DNA of 64,000 nt, taken from positions 125,410,470 to 125,474,469 of the forward strand of contig CM043962.1 of NCBI GenBank assembly GCA_014529385.2, written 5' to 3'. Under the pieces are notes generated by a model, which did not search any database, had not been told where the DNA came from, and saw only the letters and a list, made by a program, of their open reading frames with translations. The position numbers and the translations under genes were made by a program. Positions 52,030 to 62,869 of this stretch are shown one piece after another. Source of the DNA: Adiantum capillus-veneris. Taxonomy: Eukaryota; Streptophyta; Polypodiopsida; Polypodiales; Pteridaceae. Each line of letters begins with the position of its first letter. The first letter of the stretch is position 1.

Positions 52030-53037
52030 AGACCATACACATATAATGATACGTTTGCTAAGCGAATCAAAGAAGAGATAGATAATCTAATGGAAGCTGA
52101 ATTCATATACGAGATTGAACACATCGATTGGGTATCTCCAATTGTGGTAGTACCCAAGAAGAACGGAAAACTCCGAGTGTGTGTCAACTTAAAGAAAGTG
52201 AATGCTGCAACAATCAGGGACAATTATCCCCTGTCGATAACTGATCATGTTCTAGAGCGTGTATCAGGGAAAACAGCCTACTCCTTTCTTGATGGTTTTT
52301 CAGGATATAACCAGCTAGCCATAGCACTGGAAGATCAACATAAAACAGCTTTTGCAACTGAGTGGGGAATCTATGCTTATAGGGTTATGCCTTTTGGTCT
52401 AACCAATGCTCCCGCAACCTTCCAGAGGCTGATGACGCATTCTTTCAAAGAATACTTAAGGTTGTTTCTAGAAATATACATGGATGACTTATGTGTACAT
52501 TCTCTTCTGAGAGATGAGCATCTAGAACACCTAAGAAAAGTATTTGAGAAATGTAGGACATATCGCATTTGTCTCAATCCTGAGAAATGTGTGTTTATGG
52601 TCCGACAGGGCAGAATTCTGGGACATATCGTCTCACAAAACGGAATATCCATGGATTTAGAGAAGATAAAAGTTATAGTGGATATGCCTAGACCAACCAA
52701 TTCGAAACAAGTACAGAGCTTTATGGGACATTGCGGATATTATAGACGATTCATTTACATGTACGTTATAATAGGCCAACCACTTTACAGGCTAATAGTG
52801 AACTTTGAATGGACAGAGGAGTGTGAGGAATCGTTCAAGAAATTGAAAGAGGCACTCATTACTGCTCCAGTCTTGAAATCACCAGATTGGGAGAAGATAT
52901 TCCATGTGCATATAGATGCTTCGGCATATGCAATAGGATGCATTCTGGCTCAGCCAGAAGAAGGAAACATGGATTTTCCTATCTGTTACGCCAGTCGACA
53001 GCTCAACAATGCAGAGAAGAATTACACAACAGAGTGA
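52030..53037 (+). CDS. Element B: reverse transcriptase and start of RNase H
   Basis: Open from 52030 in the polyprotein frame. RT motifs in order: V-P-K-K-N-G-K-L-R-V-C-V-N-L, T-A-Y-S-F-L-D-G-F-S-G-Y-N-Q, V-M-P-F-G-L-T-N-A-P-A-T-F-Q, catalytic I-Y-M-D-D-L-C (about 52476-52496), G-H-I-V-S-Q-N-G-I, and G-Y-Y-R-R-F-I. The first RNase H Asp is in H-V-H-I-D-A-S. D-G in L-D-G-F-S-G is the first RT aspartate. All catalytic residues are present. TGA at 53035-53037 ends it. This is the domain to use for a lineage tree. Confidence 0.93.
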   Translation, partial: RPYTYNDTFAKRIKEEIDNLMEAEFIYEIEHIDWVSPIVVVPKKNGKLRVCVNLKKVNAATIRDNYPLSITDHVLERVSGKTAYSFLDGFSGYNQLAIALEDQHKTAFATEWGIYAYRVMPFGLTNAPATFQRLMTHSFKEYLRLFLEIYMDDLCVHSLLRDEHLEHLRKVFEKCRTYRICLNPEKCVFMVRQGRILGHIVSQNGISMDLEKIKVIVDMPRPTNSKQVQSFMGHCGYYRRFIYMYVIIGQPLYRLIVNFEWTEECEESFKKLKEALITAPVLKSPDWEKIFHVHIDASAYAIGCILAQPEEGNMDFPICYASRQLNNAEKNYTTE

Positions 53038-55440
53038 GAGGGATTAGGAATGATATATGCTGTGAAGAAATTTTGGCATTATCTTCTAGCCAACAAGTTT
53101 GTGTTTTTTACGGATCACCAAGCCTTGCTCTACCTAGTGAATAAACCATGCAATACCGGGAGAATAGTGAGATGGTTCATTATCTTACTGGAATTCGACT
53201 TCACGGTAGTAGTAAAGAAAGGAAAAACACATCTTAGAGTTGATCATCTTTCGCGATTGACGAATGGAGAAGACCCTATAGGAGTAGATGACGACATGCC
53301 AGACGCGTACTTGTTCAACATAGAAATGATACCGAAGTGGTCTCAAAATGTCGTTAGTCTATTAACCTATGGAGGAGAGTTTGATAGAAGAGAATACAAC
53401 CAGAAACATATTGCTATTCGGCAATCCAAGAATCTTCAATTGGTTGCAAGAAGGTTGTATCAATTGGGAAATGATCATATTTTACGACTATGCATCAATC
53501 CTGAGGAATATAATATATATCTGTGCGAAGCACATGTTCAGGAATGTGCATTTCATTGTTCAAGAAGGAACACATATAGGAATTTGTTACAATTGGGAGT
53601 CTATTGCCCAGGAATGAAAGAAAGCGTACATGAATATGTCACTGTATGTATTATATGTTCATCAAAGCTGCCAGCAGAGTATTCGACATTATATCAGATA
53701 ATGATCGCTCCAGATTGGAGTCAGTATATTGTTGAATATCTCAAAAATAGAACTTTCCCAGAAGGAACGTCAAAAGCTCGTCAGAAATCTGTAGAGACAG
53801 AAGCTAGAGATTATGCTTTAATAGGAGATCAACTCTATAAGAGAGGTAAAGACAACCAGCTTAGGATTTGCGCATCAGAGTCTGAGTATGTGATAATCCT
53901 AGAGCAAGCTCATGGAGGAGTAGGTGGAGGCCATTTCTCAGGTGATAAGACAGCAAAACTTGTCTTAGCCGCAGGAATATGGTGGCCAACATTACATATG
54001 GACGTTGAGGAATACGTTAAACGGTGTGATGACTGTCAGCGGACCAAAGTACCACTTAAAAGAGATGATATGCCGCTTAGACCAATGATGGGGGCAAGAG
54101 CTTTTGCAAAATGGGGGATTGATTATGTCGGACCCATTTCACCTCCTGCATATAAGACTCATGCACAATACATCATTGTGGCTACAGACTATCTAACAAA
54201 GTGGGTCGAAGCAAAGGCAACTCAAAAAGCAGATGCCAGGACCACGGCACAATTTCTATATGAATACGTCTTTGTACGATATGGATTGCCAATAGAAATT
54301 GTGAGTGATCGAGACACACATTTTATAAATGAAGTGATAGAGATCCTTCTAGATGAATTCATGGTAATCCATAGAAAATCAGCCCCGTATCATCCACAAG
54401 CAAACGGACAAGCTGAAGCAACAAACAAAACCATATGCACGGTCCTCACTAAGATTGTATCTGAGTCGAGAACTGACTGCGACCAGAAGTTGCATTCAAC
54501 ATTATGGGCATATAGGGTAGCATATAAAACATCAATAGGAACGACCCCATATAACATGGTTTTTGGGCTAAATGCTATCTTACCAATAGAATTCTTGATT
54601 TCAACCTTAAGGGTGGCTAAGGATTTAGAGTGGACAGGGCACGAGCTTTCTGATAGAATAGATGACCTGGAAAAGCTAGATGAGCTTCGCCTAAAAGCAG
54701 TAGCTTCTATCTACGCTCAAAAAAGGCGACAAAAAGAATTTTTTGATAAGCATGTGCAGACTAAAGAGTTTAAGGTTGGGGACTATGTCCTAGTTTACAC
54801 TCTGAAACAGCATGCTAAGAAGCTTAAAAAGCGAGGGATGGGACCTCTGGTGATTAAAGATCTATCACCAAGTGGAGCCGTCAAGCTTGCTACATTAGAC
54901 GGAGAAGTAATGCCCAATTGGATTAGTGGATGCAGAGTGAAAAAGTATCTTTTTCCGCTAACCCAAGACATGCTTCTCAAAATACATCAAGAAAAGCTGC
55001 GTGTCCAAAAAAAGAAAATGATTTTGGAGGAAGCGCAAGCCGAGGCGAAGGAAAGAATGGACAAAAGAAGATTACTAAGTCAGAAACAGTGCAATGAAGG
55101 AGCAATACGAATAAACGCAATCAGTATAACAGAAATGGATAATGACAAAGAAGAACCCATCATTGAATGCAAAGTAGGAACCAACCAAATCAAAGCCAGA
55201 GCACTATTGGATTCAGGACCTCAAGCTAACCTACTTTCACTCAGTTTGTATAGACAATTGACAAATGACACTAAACTACAAACTGCCAAGCAAGAGTTAA
55301 AGAGTTACTCTGAGAATTCAATCAAAACTGTCGGATGCACAGTTTTACATATACAGATTAACCAGTATGTGTATCCTCATATGTTTTACGTGGTTGAAGA
55401 CCAAGCTACACAACAACCATTATTGCTAGGACAACCATGA
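53038..55440 (+). CDS. Element B: RNase H, integrase and second retropepsin-like domain
   Basis: Open from 53038, same frame. The rest of RNase H has L-G-M-I-Y-A-V-K-K-F-W-H-Y-L and F-F-T-D-H-Q-A-L-L-Y-L. The A deletion ends at 53725. Integrase: zinc region from H-G-G-V to C-D-D-C, core Asp in W-G-I-D-Y-V-G, Asp in V-S-D-R-D, Glu in Q-A-E-A-T-N, then a C-terminal region with G-D-Y-V-L-V-Y. From about 55150 a retropepsin-like domain has L-L-D-S-G-P-Q-A-N-L-L-S and L-L-L-G-Q-P. The frame ends at TGA 55438-55440, where A has TGG; a TAG follows at once. Confidence 0.9.
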   Translation, partial: EGLGMIYAVKKFWHYLLANKFVFFTDHQALLYLVNKPCNTGRIVRWFIILLEFDFTVVVKKGKTHLRVDHLSRLTNGEDPIGVDDDMPDAYLFNIEMIPKWSQNVVSLLTYGGEFDRREYNQKHIAIRQSKNLQLVARRLYQLGNDHILRLCINPEEYNIYLCEAHVQECAFHCSRRNTYRNLLQLGVYCPGMKESVHEYVTVCIICSSKLPAEYSTLYQIMIAPDWSQYIVEYLKNRTFPEGTSKARQKSVETEARDYALIGDQLYKRGKDNQLRICASESEYVIILEQAHGGVGGGHFSGDKTAKLVLAAGIWWPTLHMDVEEYVKRCDDCQRTKVPLKRDDMPLRPMMGARAFAKWGIDYVGPISPPAYKTHAQYIIVATDYLTKWVEAKATQKADARTTAQFLYEYVFVRYGLPIEIVSDRDTHFINEVIEILLDEFMVIHRKSAPYHPQANGQAEATNKTICTVLTKIVSESRTDCDQKLHSTLWAYRVAYKTSIGTTPYNMVFGLNAILPIEFLISTLRVAKDLEWTGHELSDRIDDLEKLDELRLKAVASIYAQKRRQKEFFDKHVQTKEFKVGDYVLVYTLKQHAKKLKKRGMGPLVIKDLSPSGAVKLATLDGEVMPNWISGCRVKKYLFPLTQDMLLKIHQEKLRVQKKKMILEEAQAEAKERMDKRRLLSQKQCNEGAIRINAISITEMDNDKEEPIIECKVGTNQIKARALLDSGPQANLLSLSLYRQLTNDTKLQTAKQELKSYSENSIKTVGCTVLHIQINQYVYPHMFYVVEDQATQQPLLLGQP

Positions 55441-56237
55441 TAGAAGCAATATGATGCAATGATTGACTGGAGTTCTAAATCAGTGCTTATCAAATACGAA
55501 GGTGAAAGTCAATCAGTTAAGTTCACCAAAGGAGAAGAGCCAACTCCAAAGGACGAATCCAAAGACAAAGGTAAACAACAACCAGAGAAAAAGAAGAAGC
55601 AATGGCAACCAAAAGTTTCTATACAACCGGAATACTCTTCGACGAGGAATTCTCAACAGTGGATAAGGAAGACAAGCAATAATATAACAGCTCAGCCTTG
55701 GAAAAAAACGGAGTCAAAGTTGGGATGGAGACCAAAAAAGGTTGTGCCAGAGAACACAAGGGTGGAAAATAGAGTCTTCAATACCAGACAACAGAGTGAT
55801 TCCAGACAATCAAGGACAGTGAAACAGATCTGGATTCCAAAGAAGTTCATGACGGCACAAAGCCATAGCAAGAAAATTTGGATCCCAAAGATTTGTAAAC
55901 AGGAACTCCCTTCAGTACAATCAACGGAAACTCCTAGGTATTTCAAGGCGAGGAAATCAACACAAAAAACAAAGCAGGTTTGGGTCGCAAGAGTTTGTGG
56001 CAAGCACAACCAAAGCGGAAGCAGATTTGGATTGTGAAAAAGAACAACAAAGTGAAGAAGAATCCATCTACTGATTCTACTACCGAAGTGCCAAAACCAA
56101 TCCAAAACCCGACCACCAATCCTTCAATCAAACAAAGAGCAGTTTTATTGGAAAGACTATTGTATCGTCGCTCTACAATTGCATTGGGAACTTATGACCA
56201 AAACAACTACAATGCTTCGCCCACAGACACTTCATAG
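55441..56237 (+). pseudogene. Element B: Trp-rich repeat tail
   Basis: Same frame to about 55988, then a 1-bp deletion (GCAAGAG for GCAAAGAG in A) moves it to the 55980-56237 frame. Trp-centred repeats are WQPK, WIRK, WKKT, WRPK, WIPK, WIPK, WVA and WIVK, roughly every 10-35 residues, in a Lys/Gln/Ser-rich background. The final part is Thr/Pro/Asn-rich. No catalytic motif. Conserved in A and, in looser form, in C. Confidence 0.75.
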
Positions 56238-59016
56238 TCGTCCGGGAGAACTAAGACTAGGAGGGGGGGAGATATACAGGTATACAGGAGTTACAAAGCA
56301 GCTACAAGCGCCAAAAACAAAGAAAAACAAAAATTATATTACAAGGGCAGTGTCTTACATGATTTTGCAATTTTCATGTTTGATTACGGATATTGATAAT
56401 ATTTATGCCCTTATATACCTTGTTTTGCAACAAGAAGAGATCAAATGATGAATTTGGGTCTCTAGACGTGTAAATATCACTAAATAAGATTGTTTTTGGA
56501 GCTAAAAAGTGGAAAAAATGGTAATCCAAGTCCAGAAATCACAAATAAGTGTATATTCATATACACAGGTTACCGGCTATTTATCGTGTATGTTTGGAAT
56601 TTTTTGGCTTCAATTTGCTATTTTTCTTTATTTTTTATGATTTTCTTAATAAAAGTAAAAGAAAAATAAAAAAGCAGGTGAAATGAGATCGGAAAAAAAA
56701 AAAGAATAGACGGTGATGGTCCTAATGACAAGGGCAACCCATGGTAAAAATTGGGTACAATTCTGAAAAAGTTGCGGAAAGCCCGAAATGACAGAATTTT
56801 GGCAAAGTGGACAGATTTCTCAGAAACAGGTCAAACGGAGTCCAAATTGAGAAATTTCAAATCCTAAAGTGCATTTCACGACGAGATAGGAGCACATGTC
56901 AAATTTGGTAACAAGTGATCCGGGAAGTCCGAAGTTAAGTATTTTTCACTTCACTTTCAAGCTCATTTCCACTATTACCTTCTTGGAGAGAGCAAAGAGC
57001 ACACAGGAGCATCCGACCTTCTACCGCCTTCTACGACTGCTACGAGAGCTCAGAGGACACCAGACATGAGAGGTAGACTCGTTGCCATAAGCTTTTGATA
57101 CTTATCCTTAACTTTTGTCGCGAAAACTGACCAAAACCAAGAAACAAGAGCAGACGGGGAATGGGAAAGAACGCTAGGTAGGGGCACAACCGCCTAACCA
57201 AACCTTGCAAGAACTTAGAGGTGGGTTACCCTAGCATAGAAGATGGGTTTCTAACACTCAAAGCTCGAGAAAGAACGACTTGAAAAACCCTAGGTCAACA
57301 GAGCCTACAAGAGGCAAACAGGAAAAAGTCGTCGAAACGACACAAAACTTCTCAGGAAGCTTAACAACATCAAGGGCAATGCAACCATGGAGTCTCCGGG
57401 TTTGGATCACCAAAAGTAGGTCGGAACAACCGATTCGGCTGCGGACACACAAAGCGTCATTTTGGCATAACGGCTAAAATTGACGACCAAATGACATGAA
57501 ACTTCACAAGCAGCTTCAAATATACATGGATGACTTATGTTTGCAAGCAAAACCCAAAAGAAAGCTGATTCACTTACCGATGGTGAAAAAGACGCTTTCG
57601 GGCAACCAAATGGAGAAAGATAGAGAACGGGGAGCCAAAGTCAAGTTCAACCAAATAGATGGCTTCACAACATATCCAATGAGTTGGAAATGCAACTCTC
57701 GAGAAGAAAAGTTGAAGAAATTCAACTCCAAGGCAAAAAGACGACTTCGGAGACTGAAATGCCTATAAGGGGGCTTTTTAGCTAAACTGATGACTTTTTA
57801 TGTTGAAAACTAGTTAGCAGGGCTTAGGGCACTAGCACAAAGCATTCTTTGCACAAAAAGACCAACATTTCAAGAAAAGACATCATACGCGTATGATGTC
57901 TCACAGCATGATTTTCACATCCATTTCAACATTTGAGTGCATAGCCTCATTCCACAGGTTAATCACATCCTGTGAACCAAGTATCATGAGAATTGGAGTT
58001 AGAAAACCCAAGGAAAACCAAAAAGACGCAAAGTAGGCCATAAAATTGATTTGAAACTTTGTAGGATTGTTGATTAACACATCTATAAGCTATCTGGAAC
58101 CAAAAAGCACCATTTTGACACAAAAGACATCATACGCGTATGATGTCTATTTGCACTTACAGAGCCAAAACTACTCATTTGACATCATACATCCATTATA
58201 TATATCTAATACATGCTACATATGAAGTTTGGAACCATTTGGTCAAGTGGATCACCCCATTAGCCCAATTGAGGGAAAATCCTTCATCCAAAGCCTATTT
58301 TAGCCCAAATCCAACATACTCAAGTCCAAACCAAGATTTGAGTAGGGACAGTCCTTCACTAGTACATGGGGAGTCCACAGAACCAATCCCATGAAAAATT
58401 GATGAAAAAGACATCATACGCGTATGATATCTCCAGAGCCATTTTTAGCCCAAAATCTATCCAAAATTCATAAATCCACTGAATAAGCCTATCTAAAGCC
58501 ATATCCAAGCTTATAGAGAAATTTGGTCCAAAAATACACTAAAAGACATCATACGCGTATGATGTCTCACTATGTGATTTTGGCACCTCAGGGCTTCAAC
58601 CACCAAACGAAAGTGATCTACATGCCATTTGAAGGTGAACCACCAAGTTTTATCCAATTTGGATCATAAAATCCAATTCCCTTTCAAAATTTTGCCAAGA
58701 GCCTGAACTGGACTAAACTGGCCAAAACCTGACCAAATGGGATCCAAACTCAAATCCAAGCATATGATACTCATGTATACACTATCAGCTACAAGCACAA
58801 CCAATATGAGGTCATTTTGACACAAAAGACATCATACGCGTATGATGTCTCCAGCATGATTTTGAGCTCAGTTTGCATATTTTTTCACCTACCCTACATC
58901 CTTAGGCCCTGAATAGCTCATGTTTCAATTTTCAAGTCATTTGAATAGTTAAAAGCTTCATTTCGGCTTTCAATACTAAAAAGACGCTAACTTCTGAAAT
59001 TGGAGTTACAGGATCC
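56238..59016 (+). other. Element B internal spacer (second leader)
   Basis: Counterpart of 11877-14653 in A, 98 percent or so alike by eye, with a deletion of about 28 bp near 58050. No supported gene. It contains the 23-nt RT-site match at about 57519-57541. Confidence 0.78.
57878..58850 (+). repeat. Spacer palindrome array of element B (5 copies)
   Basis: Copies at 57878-57901, 58135-58158, 58409-58432 (GATATCT end), 58544-58567 and 58827-58850. The last is perfect here though decayed in A. Centre spacings are 257, 274, 135 and 283 bp. Confidence 0.92.
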
Positions 59017-60741
59017 ATGGATTCCGCCAAGTCATCAGCAACAAAGAGAAAAAGACCGACAATCAAAGATGCTCTTGCAGAAGCAGAACCCTTTGACATT
59101 CCAGCAGAAACCCTCAAGCCAACCAAAACTTGGGTGGAGGAAGCAGTACTGGAACAAGAGGGAATAAAGATCTACCAGGGGACTTTCAGAGATCCTCAAG
59201 GGCAAGCGGTGGATATACCGATGATCCCACAAGAATTGGTGGATTATAGCAGGTCAGAGAACATCAGCAGGTACCTGGAAAGGGCAGACTTGCACAGATT
59301 CTTCATCTCGAGACCATCAGGTGTGGATACAAGAAGAGTGTACGAGTTGGCAACATCCATTCAGAAGGATGGGAAAGCCACATTGACAGCCATGGATGGA
59401 GAGAAAGTAGAAGTACAGATCACTCCACAGCTCATTGCAGATGCATTGAAGCTGAACAACAAAGGGAGCTCTGTCAGGGAAAGAAGGGAGGCTATAGAGG
59501 TTTATGGGTCCAAGAAACAGAATGCAACTTATGGAGATATGGCAGACCAAAGAGCGGCAACCCTTTGCCGACTGTACAACCAATTTCTCCATATTTGCAG
59601 TAAAAGACCGCAAAAGTATACGACACCGCCCCATGCCATTGCAACTACCATCACATGGGCATTGAAGAGCAATATGCCAAAAGAGGTGAATTACGCTCAA
59701 CACATCCACGAGAAAGTAATTGCCATGCACAACGAGAAGCCAAAGTATATAGGAGGAGCTGAAGTTCTGACAAGAATAGCTTATGAAGCTATTGGAGCCA
59801 GAGATCAATGGCCAAAGGTTCCCTCCCAGAATGAGTGGCTTAGAGAAGCCGATGAGGAGGAAGAACAGCCTGAAGTATCCAAGAGGGCGTCCACAAGAGC
59901 ACGCAGGAAACTAGAAATAGTTTCAGAACCTGAAGAGAATGTGGATGAGCCGATTATGAAGAAAGCAAAGAAGAAGGTTGCTCCCAATCAAACCAAAAGT
60001 CAGAAAGCGGCACGAATGGAAAGACTAGTGGAGCAGTTTAGAGCGGAAAGAGCTCTAAAGGGGGACTTTGAAGAAAAGTGGGTGCCAGACCCCACTAAAG
60101 TCGGAACTAGCTCAGCCAGGCCACATGTTGATCAATATAATCAATATATTAGAGCTTATGAGGAGTCAGAGGCAATACTGGAGCAGCAACCTGTCGAGCC
60201 ATACACTGAAGAGGAAGTACAGCTTTTAAAAGTTGAGCTGCAAAAGGACGACAAGGGGAAGAAGAAAGTAGATGAGGCTACTGAACCTCAAGAGAAAGAC
60301 GGGCAAGCAAACAAAGGGAAAGCCAAGATGACTGAGGACAATCAGCCCTCCTTTACTAATGTACCCAGCCCGAAGAAGACGGAAATCATTGTGGAAGAGA
60401 CCACAGTAGAGATGGACACGGCTGGTATGGAAAAGCCGGAGGCCGAGACCAAGGAAAAGGAGATAGATCCAATTCAGCAAAAGAAAAACGATTATGAGGA
60501 TCTGGTAGCGATAGGGTACACTGAAGAAGAGGCCCTTGAGGCGGTTTATGGGATCACCCTACAAAAACGAGATGATCGGAGAGGGACAGAGGAAAATACA
60601 AAGAGTACAAAAGAAAGTGATGAAAAACTAGACGAGCAGAACGTACTAGAAGAGCCGAAGCCAGTGGAGGTGGTGGCAGAAAAAGCTTTAGAGTTGACAG
60701 ATGAAGATGAAAAAGACATGCACATGGTGCATGAACTGCTC
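59017..60741 (+). pseudogene. Element B accessory ORF3, 3' truncated
   Basis: 575 codons homologous to A ORF3, with the A stop absent (TCA at the matching place), so the first half is open here. Start M-D-S-A-K-S-S-A-T-K-R-K-R has a basic nuclear-localisation-like patch. A soluble domain (about 1-330), a Lys-rich tract (K-K-A-K-K-K) and the UBA-like D-L-V-A-I-G-Y-T-E-E-E-A-L near residues 490-515 follow. Homology ends at 60741; the open frame runs on through Ser-Leu repeats encoded by the (CT)n tract, which are not part of the protein. Confidence 0.78.

Positions 60742-60743
<2 letters not shown>

Positions 60744-60822
<79 letters not shown>
60744..60822 (+). repeat. (CT)n microsatellite
   Basis: About 39 uninterrupted CT units starting within 3 bp of the point where element B ends. 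On either strand it creates spurious Ser-Leu or Arg-Glu repeat ORFs. Confidence 0.97.
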
Positions 60823-60825
<3 letters not shown>

Positions 60826-61340
60826 CTTTCTCTCCCGCTCGCTCTATGTGTCGAGCAGCCCACGTGGGTGCAACCGGTTATCAGATCCTACACTCTCTCT
60901 CAACCACACACACACACATACACACAATCACACACACACACCATCTCGCCCTCACTCACACACCCTCCTCGCGTTCTCTGCACAGCAAGAAATCGAAAAA
61001 GAAGGAAAAATAAATAAGTATATATATTTATATAAATAGCTTGCACTCCCTTGTTCCCACGCACACACTCCCACCTACACACACGACATGCATTTACACA
61101 CTCATATATATACACACACATCTACACACACTCACATACATACATACATACATAAGTACACGGCACGCGCACCCACACAACCAAACAACACACACGTATA
61201 TACGCACGCACTAAAAAGAAAAACACACGAAGGACATTGACGTTATCAACATAAAGAAAGGAGACTTCCAAGTCGCACACCACCGACACCAAAACAAGCA
61301 AAGGCGCCGAAGGCATGCCCCGATCGACCCCGAAAATGAC
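60823..61340. repeat. CA/TA-rich simple-sequence region
   Basis: Irregular (CA)n at 60903-60945, (TA)n near 61018-61036 and (CATA)n at 61130-61155, within A/C-rich DNA. No homology to elements A-D and no gene seen. Confidence 0.8.
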
Positions 61341-61990
61341 GCTGCACTGATGCACCAGCTAGGCCGCCGTTCACCGGCATTGCATCCACGATGCCCTCTT
61401 CAGTAAAATCTGTAGGTTATCGTCATTTTTCTAGTTTCAAAACAAATCTTGTAAAAAATCCCATTTTTTGTAAATTCTCATCTGTCTCTTTGTGATGGTC
61501 ACAAAGGCCCACCTAGAGGTTTTCCTTTATAATATTTCCCAAGACAAAGCAAGGATCAACCACCCAAGGCCCACGGCATTGCTTTGTCTCCTCTAATTAG
61601 AACCCTAATCTAATCAGATTACCCTAATCTAAAGCAGCCATCACCTATAAAAAGGCACTGAGAGGTCACTAGCGGGGGGGGGAAGTTCATCAGAGGTCAG
61701 CACTTGGTAGTATTTTGGTGGGAGGGATTGGCAACATTTGCATCATGAGAGAGGGGACTTAGTGTAGCGATTTTCTTTTGGAATTTGTACTATGTAAAGA
61801 AGCTATATCTACATCTCGACTCCAATGGTCGATACACACACATTCATGTTAGCAAGGTTTTCCTGTCGTCTGTAAGTCATCTCTAGAGAATGCACTAGTA
61901 GGCAAAGCGCGACACGGACCCCAACGGCGTCGAAAAACGCCAGGACCCAAACCGTTTTTTCCCAGATTCCCCAGTTAATCCTACTAGGCT
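61341..61990 (+). repeat. LTR-like or promoter-like segment of an unidentified element
   Basis: Contains a clear TATA box, CTATAAAAAG at 61645-61654, about 20 bp before a G9 run, in a context like the U3/R part of large plant LTRs. I could not find its partner, TG/CA borders or a primer site, so it may be a solo or truncated LTR. No ORF is supported. Confidence 0.35.
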
Positions 61991-62555
61991 GTGAAATCTA
62001 TGTTAGACTCAAATTTTCCCAATCGGATTCCTGTAGCTCATTCTGCAAGAATTCTGCAAAAACAGGTATGGCCGCCTAATTTAGGCTTCCTGCTTCCATC
62101 TTCCGATTTCATTGAAATATTTTGTGCTTGTCTCCCTTGTCTTTGTGACGAGCACCGTGTCTTCAGTTTTTCTATCTCAGCTCCTTTGCTATTTATTAGT
62201 AATTTTTGACTTGTTTATTGAAAAAATCAAAGAAAATAACAAAGTGCGCTAAAAAAGTAAAGTGAAAATTCAATAATTAAGAAAATCCATTTAAAAACAC
62301 ATCTTGATTTTTTTTTGTTGGATTTCTTCATTTTTAAGTCTCAATATCAAGAAAAATGATGAGAAATAACCAAAAGGGACTATTTTTTTATAATTTTCTG
62401 ATAGTATATACACTAATTACAATCATTGGGGAGCTATTAGCCGTTAAATTTACCCTATTAATGATATATAAGGATATTGTTAGTTGATTTTGTAAAAAAA
62501 TCACACGTTAACATCAAACTTTTTTCCTCCCTCTTCAAACATTGCCCTTAATTAC
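61991..62555. other. AT-rich DNA with no recognised feature
   Basis: An ORF of 72 codons at 61991-62209 has no recognisable product. The rest is AT-rich with A/T runs. Nothing supported. Confidence 0.5.
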
Positions 62556-62869
62556 TTAGTACTCTTCCACCCCTCCTAGATGGCGTACTCCGGGATGACT
62601 GTGTGCATGGGTTGAACAATCATGTCTGTGTATAGACCTGGTTGTCTCTACCATGCTTTGAAGATAAATGCGGTTCAAACCATTATGCTGTGCAAGAGGT
62701 GGGTCTTGAGTGATTAACTCAAGGGTTTCTAATGTTGAGGCTTGCTGTTGCTGTCTTCCAAAGAGCAAATCTTGTAGCTTGTGTGCTCTTTGCTTAATTG
62801 TACCATCATGATGCTTTAGCACGCTGATTTCCTGAGCTTTTGGTAGCAATAATGACTGTTGTCGAGCTT
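62556..62869 (-). pseudogene. Unclassified coding-like remnant after RNase H
   Basis: 97 open codons with a Gln/His-rich composition, continuing the direction of the RNase H fragment at 62870-63157. It may belong to the same element or to another insertion; I recognise no domain. Confidence 0.3.

Larger units (their letters stand above)
44350..60741 (+). mobile_element. Element B: A-family Ty3/gypsy element with RT, 3' end lost
   Basis: 5' LTR 44350-45207, primer site, leader, one long polyprotein frame (46627-56237), spacer, and ORF3 cut off at 60741, where homology to A stops one base before a (CT)n tract. No 3' LTR is present in the window. It is some 95 percent or more identical to A by eye but keeps the 2,025 bp of RT and RNase H that A lacks. 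The frame has several single-base stops and one 1-bp deletion, so this copy is inactive. Left flank CATGC cannot be checked against a right flank. Confidence 0.92.

Noticed and set aside
60546-60863. Arg-Glu or Ser-Leu repeat proteins around the CT tract
   Set aside because: They are translations of the (CT)n microsatellite in either strand.
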